A DNA stretch of 64,000 bases from contig NW_025777538.1 of the NCBI RefSeq assembly GCF_021130785.1, positions 1 to 64,000 of the forward strand. Direction: 5' to 3'. This DNA is from Homalodisca vitripennis. Its lineage: Eukaryota; Arthropoda; Insecta; Hemiptera; Cicadellidae. Of the stretch, positions 37,889-49,020 are shown in pieces; the first letter of the stretch is position 1; every line of letters begins with the position of its first letter. The notes below the pieces were generated by a model. That model searched no databases and was not told the origin of the DNA. It saw only the letters and a program-made list of their open reading frames with translations. A program made the translations under genes and the position numbers.

Positions 37889-38017
37889 TCACTGAAACAT
37901 GTTTTTATTCCCAGCTCGCTTCAGCTCCGCTCGTAGACGTCTTACGTCATCCTTCAGCTCCTCGATACTTAAATCAAATGCCAGTACTGTCTCAACACAG
38001 CAACCTTCTCCCTGCTT
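37889..38017 (-). CDS. Candidate 3'-terminal exon of an unidentified host gene (coiled-coil tail)
   Basis: Minus strand. An open frame of 42 codons ends at TGA 37889-37891; an in-frame TAA at 38018-38020 means the exon must begin inside it, for example after an AG near 38012 or 37988. The product end reads LSIEELKDDVRRLRAELKRA, whose I, L, V, L, L follow the 3-4-3-4 spacing of a coiled coil without a break. GC content is clearly above the surroundings and the other two frames are closed. The downstream sequence is AT-rich. I do not recognise the gene and no upstream exon was found in the window. It could also be a chance frame in an old element; moderate confidence. Confidence 0.38.
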   Translation of the reverse strand, partial: KQGEGCCVETVLAFDLSIEELKDDVRRLRAELKRAGNKNMFQ

Positions 38018-38329
38018 TTACCGAGAAGTCTCTGAACAGACACGAGAAGTAGCGACTATCACACGTGCACTAAACTCAATTTATAGCTTTTATAGAGTTT
38101 GTAGCTCACATCCCTCAACTTATTTGTTCCTATAGGTTTAGCCAAGGTTAGAACACCTACATGCAGAATAAGAGAGATTTGATTTGCCCTCAATATTCAA
38201 GTATCCCAGTAAGCTAACTATAAAAATGTAAACTAATGTGAGGAATGAGTCTATATTGCATTATCTTCAAATGTGGCAGAGGAGAATTTTAGTTCTTTTA
38301 GTTCTTTTCAGAACTGAGATGCTTTATAT

Positions 38330-38359
38330 CAGGGTCTGTATAATAAGTAACCGGACTGA
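38330..38359 (+). repeat. Left terminal inverted repeat of mariner
   Basis: 30 bp, 29 identical to the complement of 39650-39679. Confidence 0.95.
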
Positions 38360-38525
38360 GTCTGCCCCGCTCCGTCAAAGCGTCTGCTAACGGGTATCTG
38401 GTGCTGTAGTGGTGGTGGGGGGTCTAGTGAAAAGGAACCGGACTGCAGCAGTTGCCTCCAAGCGCTTGGAGAGTTAGTATCGAGCGAGAGCGGAGTGCAT
38501 GTTCAGTTACCCCGTCGGAGTGAAA

Positions 38526-39607
38526 ATGGAGAGTACGATCGAGCAACGTTTTAGCATTAAATTTTGTGTCACACTCAAGAAAACGGCCACGGAAACTCTT
38601 CAAATGATTCAAGAGGCTTACGGTGAGGATGCTCTGTCCAGAACTCAGGTATTTCAGTGGCACAAAAATTTCCGGGAGGGCCGCGATGACGTCCATGACA
38701 AACAGCGCGTCTGTCCTCCATCAATGAGTCACACGGACACAAATGTACAAAAAAAGCGTGATGTGTTGAACAGTGATCGTCGTCTGAGCATTCGGGCTAT
38801 CGCAGATGAGGTCGGAATTGATAAGATGACCGTTCAAAACATTATTAAAAACGATCTGGGCATGAGGAAGATCTGCGCGAAGCTGGTACCCAAACACCTG
38901 ACTGATGAGCAAAAGAAGCGTCGTGTCGCTGTCGCTTCGGAAATCCTTGATCGACTGCAAACCGAACCAGAGTTTTTCAACCACGTTATTACAGAAGACG
39001 AGAAGTGGGTTTTTGAATACGATCCTGAGACGAAGCGGCAGAGTTCGGAGTGGCACACACCGGCGTCACCACGACCGAAAAAAGCGCGCATGAGCAAATC
39101 GAAGGTGAAGTCGACTTCTTGCTTTCTTGCTTGCTTGAAGGTGAAGCTCATTGCTTTCTTTGACGTGAAAGGCATTGTTCACAAAGATTTTGTGCCACCC
39201 GGTCAAACTGTAAACGGCCAGTACTACAGAGAGGTGCTCCGTCGACTAACCACCCGGGTTCACCGAGTCCGTCCGGAGATTGCCGATTTGTGGATTCTCC
39301 ATCACGACAATGCACCGTCGCACACCTGCCTGCTCGTCACCGAACAGTTGGCAAAACAGTCGAGGGCAACGTTGCCACAGCCTCCTTACAGCCCGGATAT
39401 GGCACCATCGGACTTCTTTCTGTTCCCCCAAGATCAAGAGACACCTTAAAGGGGACGCGGTTCGGGACTCTGGAAAACGTTCAACGTGCTACGACGAGGG
39501 CTCTAGACAACATCGAGGTTGCCGACTTCCAGAGAGCGTTCAGGGATTGGAAAATACGGTATCAGCGTGTTATCGACTCCAATGGGGACTACTTTGAAGA
39601 TTTCTAA
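38526..39607 (+). pseudogene. mariner transposase, broken by two one-base changes
   Basis: Cuts the element out and inserts it at TA. I chose the ATG at 38526 because family members start just before IEQR; an in-frame ATG lies at 38499. Residues 1-110 hold the two helix-turn-helix DNA-binding motifs; VPKHLTDEQ (about 121-129) is the linker motif. Catalytic acids: Asp158 in TEDEKW, Asp261 in HHDNAPSH, Asp296 in DMAPSDFF, with 34 residues between the last two, as in DD34D mariners. The frame shifts in the C-run near 39426-39430 and again in the G-run near 39451-39454; the tail then ends at 39605-39607. Between the first two acids there is an in-frame extra stretch of about 12 residues (near 39110-39145) bounded by a repeated AAGGTGAAG. 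Confidence 0.93.
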
Positions 39608-39649
39608 AGAAAAATTGTACATATTTTGCCAATAAAAAATTTCCTGAAG

Positions 39650-39679
39650 TCAGTCCGGTTACTTATTATACAGACCCCG
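39650..39679 (-). repeat. Right terminal inverted repeat of mariner
   Basis: Inverted partner of 38330-38359; followed by TA. Confidence 0.95.
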
Positions 39680-39681
39680 TA

Positions 39682-42600
39682 TACGTTCAATACAAAATAG
39701 GGCACAAATGACTGAAAAGTTCGCTTCAAATATTAAAAGGTGAATATTCGTGTCAATATGTTAAAAAATATAACCTAAATATAAATAGTAATGTATATAA
39801 ACAACATATTTTATTAAAATTTTCATCAAATTAAGTAAATAGTGAAATAGTTATTTAAATTATTAGTCCAATAAAAAAGAGCAAACTTTCAAAGAAATAA
39901 ACAAAAACAAACTAGACACATGGTAATAAACAAGAAACTAAAATTTAAAACTTCTCACTATATGATATTGAAACAGAGTAATGTTAGTGTTAATCTTCAC
40001 GCCTTGTAGTCTAACCGCATAGCATAAATGAAAGAATGTTGTATAGATTTATTGAAGGCGTCACGAAAATCCAGCGTGTCTTGAGAAACAAGAGTACCTA
40101 CGACGTTGGTAGCGTCAGTTGAGGCGTGAATATGACATTAGCAAAATATGCGATAATCTTTCATTTTGCTGTCATAAATTTCTGTTATTCTATATTTTAT
40201 TTGTTTCTCTTTATTTTCAGTATACCACTAACCTTTTCCGCAGTATATCTTTTTATAAATTTTTTTTAATCAACAGAAATGTCTACGCATATTAGTTTAA
40301 TAAAATCTAAAATAATACTAAGGTTAGTAGCACTGAAAATGTGGTTTCCCTCTGGATAGGTCTTTAAAGGTATTTTTATTTGTATCCGGGGGTGACACAT
40401 TTATGGGGTTTATAATACATTTGGTTCAGTTACAATACATTTACAAACCCAGACCTGATTTTATAAAAGTGTCATAAAAACATCGCTGAATTTCAGTAAT
40501 TTTACCAGTTTAACAGAACTGTTAATTTTAATAGACTTCGTCTTTATTTTCTCAGGTTTCATCGAAACATTTCAAATTTTTACAATAGTTGGTTGATGAA
40601 ATAGTTATTTGGGACCTGATAGTAGATAAGTGAGGTGTATTTTCTTGAAATTCCACACTCATTTAGGCAAAACTTTACAATAATTTCATTAAAAAAACTG
40701 TTTTGTATAACTTCAATAAATTTATTTAAAAATTATACACATAAATAAATAGTATTATAGATTTACATGATTAATAACCTTTAACAAATTTTAAAATATA
40801 TTTTCTAATCTAAAAATATTTTTATTAGCCGTCTGTATTACTAGCTTTAAAATTCCACTATTGATTTACATCCATTTAATCTAAAGTGAATTCAGATCCA
40901 CTTTAATTGTTTTTTGTTTTCTTTAATAAACATAATCGTACGCATGAGTGTAGTATAAAAGTAAAAGTTTCAAATACTATGTATAATCTCATTAAAAACT
41001 AATTTTGTTTTTAAATGTACTAAAAACATTTTATTGATATAGCCAGTGAGTTAGTAGGCGATATTACCCTTTATATAAATAAACAAAATAGGTCGATTAC
41101 TATACTAATATTACTTATATATACATGTAATACATATTTTCACTAATTTTAGACACAATTACATATTCAGTGTATGTGGTAAAATGTTTGTTTTGCATTG
41201 AGGTATTAATTATATTTTGATAAAATTATTTGCTTATATTTCGACAAGGAAAGGGCAGTCGGCCATTTATCTCAGATGAGAAGCTGTATCTATCGACAAT
41301 GTCAGTTTTTGCTCTGTTGTCCCTTGTCTGCCAAGCAGCTGTAGGCATTTCGTCGGGAATTGTTATACTAAGTTTCTTCGTGTAAAGTGTTACAATATTA
41401 TGATATAATACAAGGGGACTCTACAACACACTTTACGCACCATTTTCAAAAACCTAGGAGTTACGGTGTCACACGGTATGCAAATCCCTGTAGGTAACGC
41501 TTGAAACGCCTAGAAGTCAAACTATTCTTTTTTTGTTTGCAGTTGACACAATTAACTTCAGTACAACTGTGTTTAATACAATTCCCACTCAGACACAGAG
41601 AAGATTTTAATGCATATTGTATGACCTTTTTTGTGGAAATAAGCGACATTTTCCCTTTCAATTGTGCTTGTCGGTGATAGGGGTCAGACAGAAACTTCCA
41701 TGAGTTCTTCGTCGTTTCCACATCGTATGAAAAGGAATGATCGAAGTTGTCTGATTAAAAAAATATCTTTCAACACTTTGTATTCACTGAAACTTATGGG
41801 CTTTCCTTTAGAATCTAACTTTCAGCAAACGAATAAGCATAAATTAATATAAAGAAATGAAATGAAAAAGAAAAATTCTTTATTCATGCAGGCAAAGCTA
41901 GGGCCGCACGCCTTTCTTACACTTGACATACGACAGCGTAAAATTAAACAAGTAACATTAATGAAAGAAATATTACCTTAATAATAAAAATTCAATAAAT
42001 AATTACATTTAAAGAACGTGGAAGGATTATAAAAATTTTTTGAAAACGTAAAAATTTAAATTTTATTAATTAACTACTTTTGCAATTCTTAAAAACATAT
42101 TAATAACACTACTATTATTGCACACAACCTCACAATATCATCCCTCTGCCAGTGTCAGATCCACAGCATCTTAGAGCGAACCTACTTCGGCTAATCGATT
42201 AAGATAAATATCGTTCAGTTTCAGAAATGTAACATAACTACCACAAAAAAGAGCTGATGGGGGCTTTTAGTATATGGCCAGTAAGATATAGTGATCCGAG
42301 TAAGGTATCTTACAATTTACAAATAATTAAACAGATATGATGATTCTTTTATGCAAATTAGTGTAAGCTTTTTATTTAACACGTCTGTAGCAGACATGTC
42401 AGTACTAGTCTGAACTGTAACTAAACATGATGTCACACCTCAGCCACTAACCACAGCATATACTGGTACCATTGATGTGGTTATGTGGTCAAAGGTAGTT
42501 TAATCGTATTTCCGTGCTCTATTAAATATATTGTTTGAATTGTCAATTTTTATTCTTCTATACTTCTATTCTTAAGCGAGAAAAAAAAAACGAAACAAAG

Positions 42601-45584
42601 GGACTTTCAGACTTAAAATATTATTATGATACTGTATAAATCTTCCCCCTATTTGGTGTAATGCACAGGCAACTGGCTCAGTCTCTAAGAATAAGAATAA
42701 ATTGGTATGTACCTGGTTCTGTATGTTTATCCCTGGATGTGTATTGGTCCTCAATACATTTATTACGAAATCTCAAATAGTAATATTTTCATTTGGAAGT
42801 GAAACCTAATTGGCAATAGAAGGACTGCTCACATTTTCTATCATTAAATTTAACAAAATGCATAACACTTCGTTTTGAGAAATGAAATCCACCCTTTTAC
42901 TCATATTTGAACAACCCTTAAAACACACTTCTTGCTCACTGTAACTAAAATCTATAAAGTGTGGAAAAGGAGACTCCTAAACTTCATGTAGTAGCAGACT
43001 TGTACGCTAGCAGCATGAAATCCAAGTATAGATAACGAACTTAAGTGTTATCACAATACAGCGAAAATACAATTTGACTTCACAAGCAAGGTAGAAGACT
43101 GGCTAGAAAATCAATGTCAACATTTCCTGTAATGTCGCAGGCGTCGTCTGAAAGGGAACATAATAGTAATGGAAAAGATGGTAAAGGATAAAGAGTACCC
43201 ACCCTCTTACTTATGTTTTAGCCTAAAATCCTAATTTTTACTGTTCATTACCAATCAACCCTTAAACTAAGAATAGACAATGCATTTTATTTATAGCTCA
43301 AATAAGCAAAAAATAATCAGGCTATTTTAGAGAAGTCTGGAAGTCCCTATTTTTCATGAATTTACAATTCAGTGATTTACAATAGATTAACAGGTGTGAA
43401 GAGAATATGACGTGCTCTTACCCTCTTAATCAACTTGATGAAGGGATGAAAGCCCGTGGGATCAAAGCTACCTTTACACTGTAAACCACATGCCAGTTCC
43501 TAATCACGCGTCACATTAGCTATAAACTTCTGTGTGCTGCTTCTTCACATGTTTCCTCTTCGATGTGTTCATAATATAATCTAAAAGGGGTAAAATACGC
43601 ATTAAATGATTTGTTGTCCAAATCCAAACTAAGCATGACAACTGATATACACAGTCAATAGTAATATGGGATCCTCTAGTTTATGTCAGGACAAAGGCAG
43701 GTCCGATATAGACAACCACATTCAGATAGGCTGTACAATGTCGCATTCAGGATTGCCACAGACTGACTCAAAGTGGACCTAGAGTATTATGTGGACGTAC
43801 AGATAGGGTTTATAATATATCTAATTATTTCTTACACCTGCTATTGCTAATATAACTTTAAAAGTAATTATAAAAGTGTTTTCGATATAGAAAATATCCG
43901 TTTTATAAGTATTTCCAAACACCCTAGTCTCTATATTGAGTGAGCCTTTTATTCTCACCCAATGATTAAATGTTTCTTTTGTTTCATATTTAAGTAGAAA
44001 AGAAGCGCTAATTAAATTTAATGGTCCTGTTTAAATTAAGGGCCCTGGATGATCTTGGTTTGAAGCTAACAAAAGAACAAAAAGGTTTTATAACTGTAAA
44101 CCATGCAAATCATATAAAACAATAGAATTTTATTATTTACCTTAGTACATTTACCTTAGATTTTTTGTTTTTAAGGAAAAGAATTCTATTTAAAAAAATG
44201 CGTATATCTCTGAATGATAAAGTCATGAGACATTTAAACTTTTGGATTATATATGTTGTCTGGTTTTTACTGCAAACGTTTCTATTTCACGTTTCAACTA
44301 TTTACTACTCCATGCTTAATTTAATGAATTTACTGTGTGAAATCTTAATCAGTTCATTTACCAGTTTTTTTATTTATAAAATCATTTGATCTCCCATACT
44401 CTGAATAAAATAAGTAAATGCTCTGGCTTAACTGGATTTACAAAACCATTGTTTCAATTTTCTTCTTATACTTAAAATCTAATGCTACCATTACCTTTTA
44501 CTTTGCGACTTTACTAAAACGACTGTAACCAACCGAACAGATTCTTAGAGCAACTTTGTTGTGCTTTGATCTTTGGACACTAAAAGTCAATATACTTCAA
44601 ATAGTCCTTAACAATTTAAGAAGAACATACTGGCTTTTTAAAACTGTATCCACAGCAATATATCTAAATAAAATATAACACAACATTTGTCTCACGAGGT
44701 TTAAATCTATAAGACAGAAAGTTTATGAATGTACAGCAACATGTACTGTTTCACAAAATGGTAATATAAATTCTTCTTCAGGCGTTAAATCTTAAATGAT
44801 AATTTTAAACATGCGAGAACGTAAAAAGATTAAACATGGTAATAAGCATAACACCAATAGATAAGTAGTAAGTCAAAAATAGCAACATGTATAAGTAATT
44901 TTTTATAATTATTTTTTTAATTGAACGGAAGCTATTATTTAAAATACAATTGGTAATTTTGAAATTAGTCACATGTGTTAAAAAAGTTGTCCAAGAAATA
45001 AATCATAATCATTGAGCCATAGTCTTCAACAATATGACCACAATATGATTTATGTGCTGCTATGTTGGATAAAATACATGTTACAATTTCTCTTGGATGA
45101 GCAAATAGTTCACAAAGGGAGAGGGGTGAGGGTGATAAATCCTGATTGTAAAAGTAATAGGATTATTGCCAACACTGCAGCCTTTTTCTACTGTATTTTC
45201 AGTTGAACGTCCTTTTATATTCTGAATGGCTATTGTAGTCCGGTTTATTCGGTCATAATCAGTTTGAACGCTCATAAAGGCATAGAAATATTTTGGAATA
45301 TAAGAGTTGTTCTTTCAACCAAAATAAAACCAAGTAATAAAAATAAATCAAATTATAACGTACTAAAATGAACTTTTTCATACTTTTTATAGAATTATTA
45401 CATAACCTAATCTTAAATTAGCTTTTATAATCTATTGATTTTAAAGAGCAAGGCACAGATATATACTAGTAAAGCTCTTTTAAAAACCTCAGCTTCTTGA
45501 CTCTGCAGACCAATCGGGATTATTTTTTCTAAATTTTGGGCCTACCACGGTATCTTATATTCTATTTTTTCTTGCTTTCCCCAG
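39682..45584. other. Non-coding AT-rich sequence
   Basis: No gene supported. A minus-strand open frame at 41461-41721 is unrecognised. 41866-41945 looks like a non-LTR retrotransposon tail (listed separately). No exons upstream of the candidate exon at 45585 could be found by eye, which would fit long introns. Confidence 0.5.
41866..41945 (-). repeat. Possible 3' tail of a non-LTR retrotransposon
   Basis: Shares with 46555-46612 the pattern GAAATGAAAAA, TCTTTA, AGGCAAAG, TTAGGAC or CTAGGGCC, then a CTTACACTT-like block. Read on the minus strand the A-rich part is the 3' end. Only the tail is recognisable. Confidence 0.4.
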
Positions 45585-45760
45585 GATTTAAACGCGTGAT
45601 CTCTCAGTTTGAGAGCGGTGACAGTATACATTCGTCTACGAAAAGTGATCACCGGAAATACATGACTGTTTGGGATTACGTGGTCAGTTTGCTCTCTTTC
45701 CCGGACTCAGTAAGCAGTTCGGCAATTTACACTGATCTTGAGCTGGAGAAATATGAATAG
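45585..45760 (+). CDS. Candidate 3'-terminal exon of an unidentified host gene
   Basis: A strong 3' splice site (pyrimidine-rich TTTTTTCTTGCTTTCCCCAG, ending at 45584) leads into 176 bases that are open to TAG at 45758-45760. The coding stretch is visibly GC-richer than its surroundings. The first two bases (GA) complete a codon split by the intron. The 58-residue end contains KRVISQFESGDSIHSS, KYMTVWDYVVSLLSF and ends DLELEKYE: a polar, Ser-rich part, a short hydrophobic patch and an acidic tail, as in the cytoplasmic end of a membrane protein, but I do not recognise the family. No upstream exon was found. Of the three exon candidates in the window this is the best supported. Confidence 0.5.
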
Positions 45761-46547
45761 GAACAGGCCATTTTGAATTTTAGGGGGTCGTACTAGTTCA
45801 ATGAATCCTAAACGATTAAGAGCATATCAATATCGTTATTTTGATATATTAGAGTGCTTTCTGATAAATTACAGCCTTGTGGTGCTTTGAAACCACTCCA
45901 ACTTGGTTCATTTATGTTATAGGATAAACATTGTTACAATCACTATTAGCTTTAGACTAGCTCGTGTGGCAACCTCCACCTCAGTGTCCTAACACATTTG
46001 TGTGCTTAAATTTTAGAAGAATCAAAGAAAATAATGGGTAAAATTTAGGCCTAATAAAAACTACTTTTATTTGTTATGAATTGAAAAGTATAATAGTAAT
46101 TTTTTAACGTATATTCTTTATTTTATAATTAATTTGTATTTAAAGTGAAAAATATCCTAAATCGCGATACGTTTTTATTCATTTCTTTTGTAATTAGAAA
46201 AAGGCTTTCAGCTTACCATTAACTTTTGAAACAGTATAAGCCCTTAAATCGATTACGACAGAAAATATTTGGATTTAGTTCTATATATTATGGAATAAGC
46301 AGTTAATAATGGCTAATAAATTAAAAGTCTTTCCTCTTTACCAATCGTAGCGTAGATTACACGAAAGTCAAAGAACCAAGCTGGCACAGTAAATTGAATA
46401 CTATATGCAGATTTAAAAAGCATTTTCAAGTATTCGTCCACGTACAAATTTTTGTAGTCTTTGCGATCGCGGCTCTATGCTTTATTCCAAAGTTGTTGTA
46501 GTCTAATTACTAAGTACGAGAATAAAAGGAGTAGTATAATCGGTGAA

Positions 46548-46997
46548 ATAAAATGAAATGAAAAATGTCTTTACTAGAGGCAAAGTTAGGACTATAAAAT
46601 TCTTCTAACACTTAACCCTATACAAAATTTAAATAACATATATTTATTTATAACTAAACATAAATCAATTTATTTAAATTATATATTTTAAAACCCTGAA
46701 CTTAAAAACAGGCATCAATAATGAATATAACTTTATGCATATTTGCATTATTATAACAAGACACACTCGCATTCCTTCAACCTGCATTCCACTGTTCCAA
46801 GTACCACAATCGAAAGCCGCCAATTGCTACACCCCCCGAGCCACGACCATCAAGGCTCTGACCTCCGCCCCAATGCGAGCGCGCTTATCGATGCCTCTGA
46901 TGTTCACAGGTAAAGTATTCCACAATCGACAGATAGAAAATCTAAACGACTTACTAAAGGTAGTTGATTGATGAATTAGAATGGATAACAAGGACGT
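46548..46997 (-). mobile_element. 5'-truncated non-LTR retrotransposon, 3' end only
   Basis: Minus strand. About 170 bases of coding end followed by an AT-rich 3' untranslated part and an A-rich tail near 46548-46565. The tail resembles 41866-41945. Truncation at the 5' side is the usual fate of such insertions. The upstream limit is uncertain. Confidence 0.6.
46827..46997 (-). pseudogene. C-terminal end of a non-LTR retrotransposon ORF2
   Basis: Open on the minus strand from an in-frame TGA at 46998-47000 to TAG at 46827-46829, 57 codons. It contains SFRFSICRLWNTLPVNIR: the pattern of an aromatic/basic stretch followed by R-x-W-N-x-L-P is typical of the C-terminal end of ORF2 in LINE-type elements, after the reverse transcriptase. 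No RT motif is present. The sequence is GC-rich compared with its surroundings, as for other element fragments here. Clade not determinable. Confidence 0.6.
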
Positions 46998-47052
46998 TCA
47001 CAGATAAATATATATATGCTCCCGGCGGAGCAAGTACTTTTTGCGATTCAAT

Positions 47053-47053
<1 letters not shown>

Positions 47054-47104
<51 letters not shown>

Positions 47105-47118
47105 TAATATAATATATA
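47054..47118. repeat. (TA)n microsatellite before the Penelope-like element
   Basis: TA run with a few AAT interruptions towards the right; the element's coding sequence begins immediately after it. Confidence 0.95.
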
Positions 47119-48696
47119 TTTTATATTCTTCCCAAATTACACTAGAAAATTATGCCACCACCAGGACGTCCGATAGTATCTTCTTGTTCATCACCTATAG
47201 AACGAATTTCTGCATATGTGGATCACCAGCTACAGGACTTTGTCCAAAATCTACCATCATTTATAAAAAATTCTGATGACTTTTTAGATAAACTTAAAAA
47301 TGTACCCCAACCTCTTCCTAACGATGCAATATTGGTCACTGTTCATGTCACTTCTTTATACACAAATATAGAACACGATGAAAGAATTAAAGCTGTAACA
47401 TACTATCTTAATCAAAGACAAATTGACACAAAACCTAGTACTTCATTTATTACAAAATTAATGCATTTTGTGCTTACAATGAATTGCTTCCGTTTTCAGG
47501 ATACATTTTATTTACAACAAAAAGGCACAGCCATGGGAACTCGTATGGCTCCGTCATATGCCAATCTTTTCATGGGAAAACTATAAACAGATTTTCTCAA
47601 CAATCAAAATTACAAGCCTATATTTTGGAAACGTTTTATTGATGACATTTTTTTATTTGGACACATGGGAAGCATAATTTAACCAACTTTTTAGAACATT
47701 TAAACAATTTTAGCAAATTAAAATTCACATTTGAGACGTCTTCAACATCAGTCAAATTTTTAGATATGGAAGTATTTATTGAAAATGGACATTTAAAAAA
47801 CAAAATAAAAGTAAAACAAACGAATAATTTTGAGTATTTAAACTACGACAGCTGTTATCCAGTCCATATCAAGAGGAATATACAAAAAAAGTTTAGCATG
47901 CAGAGCTCAAAAATTATGTAGTAATACAAATGACTTGGAAAAGTACATTGACGATATTATGAACGCATTCTTAAGAAGAGGTTATCCACGAAAATTACTT
48001 AAAGATATACTTAATGTAAAAAAGAAAACACTACATTCTAAATTTGAAAACAGTGATCCAAAATTAATAGTTCAATACCATCCGGGGTTTCACAAAATTA
48101 ATAATATTCTTCAAATAGCATTTAATACCTTACAAAATAATTCTAGTTCAACTAATGATACTTTTAAAACAACTCCTAGAGTAATCTTTAAAAGGCCTCC
48201 TATTCTTAAAGATATATTGGTCAAACCTAAATTACCAATGACAAACACCAATGAAAAATCAATACCAAAACAAAAAGGATCACATCCGTGTAATAAACCA
48301 AGATGTTTGATTTGTAAAATGTTACCAAATTCTTCAAAATTCACTATTCGCAAAACACGCAAGACATATCCTATCATCGGCAACTTGTCCTGTGAATCTA
48401 AAAATGTGATTTACCAAATTCAATGTAAAAAATGTCCAGCAGATTATATTGGCTCAACAACAAATACCTTGAGGACAAGAATGACAGGACACCGATTTGA
48501 TTATAAACACCAAGATTTAAAGAAAACTGTCGTGACTCATGGTATAAATCACAATGAAACTTTTGAAAATACATATTCAGTCAAACCTATTCGGCAAGTA
48601 CATACAAATCCAAACCCAATTTACCTCAGAACATTACAACAAGCACACCAATTGGTTTTAAAGAGCAAAATGCCACATGGACTCAACATCAGATAA
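47119..48696 (+). pseudogene. Penelope-like reverse transcriptase with GIY-YIG endonuclease, broken
   Basis: Reading starts directly after the TA run with FYILPKLH, then an in-frame TAG, then PPPGRPIVSS and SPIERISAYVDHQLQ. The RT motif A, normally D-x-x-SLYTNI, reads VHVTSLYTNI: the catalytic Asp is His here (about 47344-47346). KGTAMGTRMAPSYANLFMG follows; a TAA stops the frame at 47584-47586; FIDDIF, the second catalytic block, lies at 47637-47654. The frame shifts in the T-run near 47648 and in the A-run near 47884-47890. From 47935 to 48696 the frame is intact and holds a Cys-rich stretch (HPCNKPRCLIC) and the GIY-YIG nuclease: VIYQIQCKKCPADYIGST (48406-48459), with RTRMTGHR following. 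It would nick target DNA. Inactive as read. Confidence 0.9.
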
Positions 48697-48843
48697 CTTA
48701 ACCAAAAACGTCTAAATTTAAAATCAACATATGGAACAATTGTTTAGTTCATGACATCTGTATTTATTATTATTACTTATTCACTGTTGATTTACTTTAA
48801 TTTGTACTGTTTTCTTTTATATTTTTATATTTTATCAATTTTT

Positions 48844-48878
48844 GCACCTGAAGACGGTTTTTCACCGAAATATAGTGC
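48844..48878 (+). ncRNA. Hammerhead-ribozyme-like motif (minimal, Penelope type)
   Basis: GCAC, then CTGAAGA, a short imperfect hairpin, GAAA, TATA, GTGC. CTGAAGA fits the core CUGANGA; GCAC (48844-48847) and GTGC (48875-48878) could form helix I; TATA after GAAA leaves a very short helix III, as described for Penelope-like elements. The weak point is helix II: its closing pair is C-C unless the G of GAAA is used. Probably a related or decayed ribozyme. Confidence 0.4.
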
Positions 48879-48887
48879 CAATGTTTT

Positions 48888-48953
48888 AAAAACACTGTTT
48901 TAAAAACACTTTGTTTTAAAAAAACACTGTTTTAAAAACACTTTGTTTTAATT
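48888..48953 (+). repeat. Short tandem repeat in the Penelope 3' region
   Basis: The unit TGTTTTAAAAACACT is repeated about four times, alternating with CTTTGTTTTAAA. GTTTTAAAAAC is self-complementary, so each unit could fold on itself. Confidence 0.8.
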
Positions 48954-48971
48954 GTAAAGTAATTTAATAAA

Positions 48972-48975
<4 letters not shown>

Positions 48976-49017
<42 letters not shown>
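48976..49017. repeat. (TA)n microsatellite after the Penelope-like element
   Basis: About 42 bases of TA directly at the element's 3' end. Confidence 0.95.

Positions 49018-49020
<3 letters not shown>

Larger units (their letters stand above)
38330..39679 (+). mobile_element. mariner element (DD34D), nearly full length
   Basis: 1350 bp. Terminal inverted repeats of 30 bp differ at one base: CAGGGTCTGTATAATAAG at 38330-38347 and, on the other strand, CGGGGTCTGTATAATAAG from 39679. TA follows the right end (39680-39681); the left flank is TAT. One transposase gene fills the interior. Size and end structure are those of a classic mariner. Confidence 0.95.
47119..48975 (+). mobile_element. 5'-truncated Penelope-like retroelement
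   Basis: Holds the reverse transcriptase from about its first core blocks on, a linker, a GIY-YIG endonuclease and a 3' untranslated part with a hammerhead-like motif. This RT/GIY-YIG pairing is the hallmark of Penelope-like elements. Both ends abut TA microsatellites (47054-47118 and 48976-49017); such elements are known to favour AT-rich targets. Truncated at the 5' side. Confidence 0.92.

Noticed and set aside
38526..39607. Host SETMAR-like gene considered for the mariner ORF
   Set aside because: No SET domain nearby and intact terminal inverted repeats at both ends; a plain mariner copy.
41461..41721. Minus-strand open frame with several Cys
   Set aside because: Cys spacing fits no zinc-finger pattern I know, and no splice or start context supports it.
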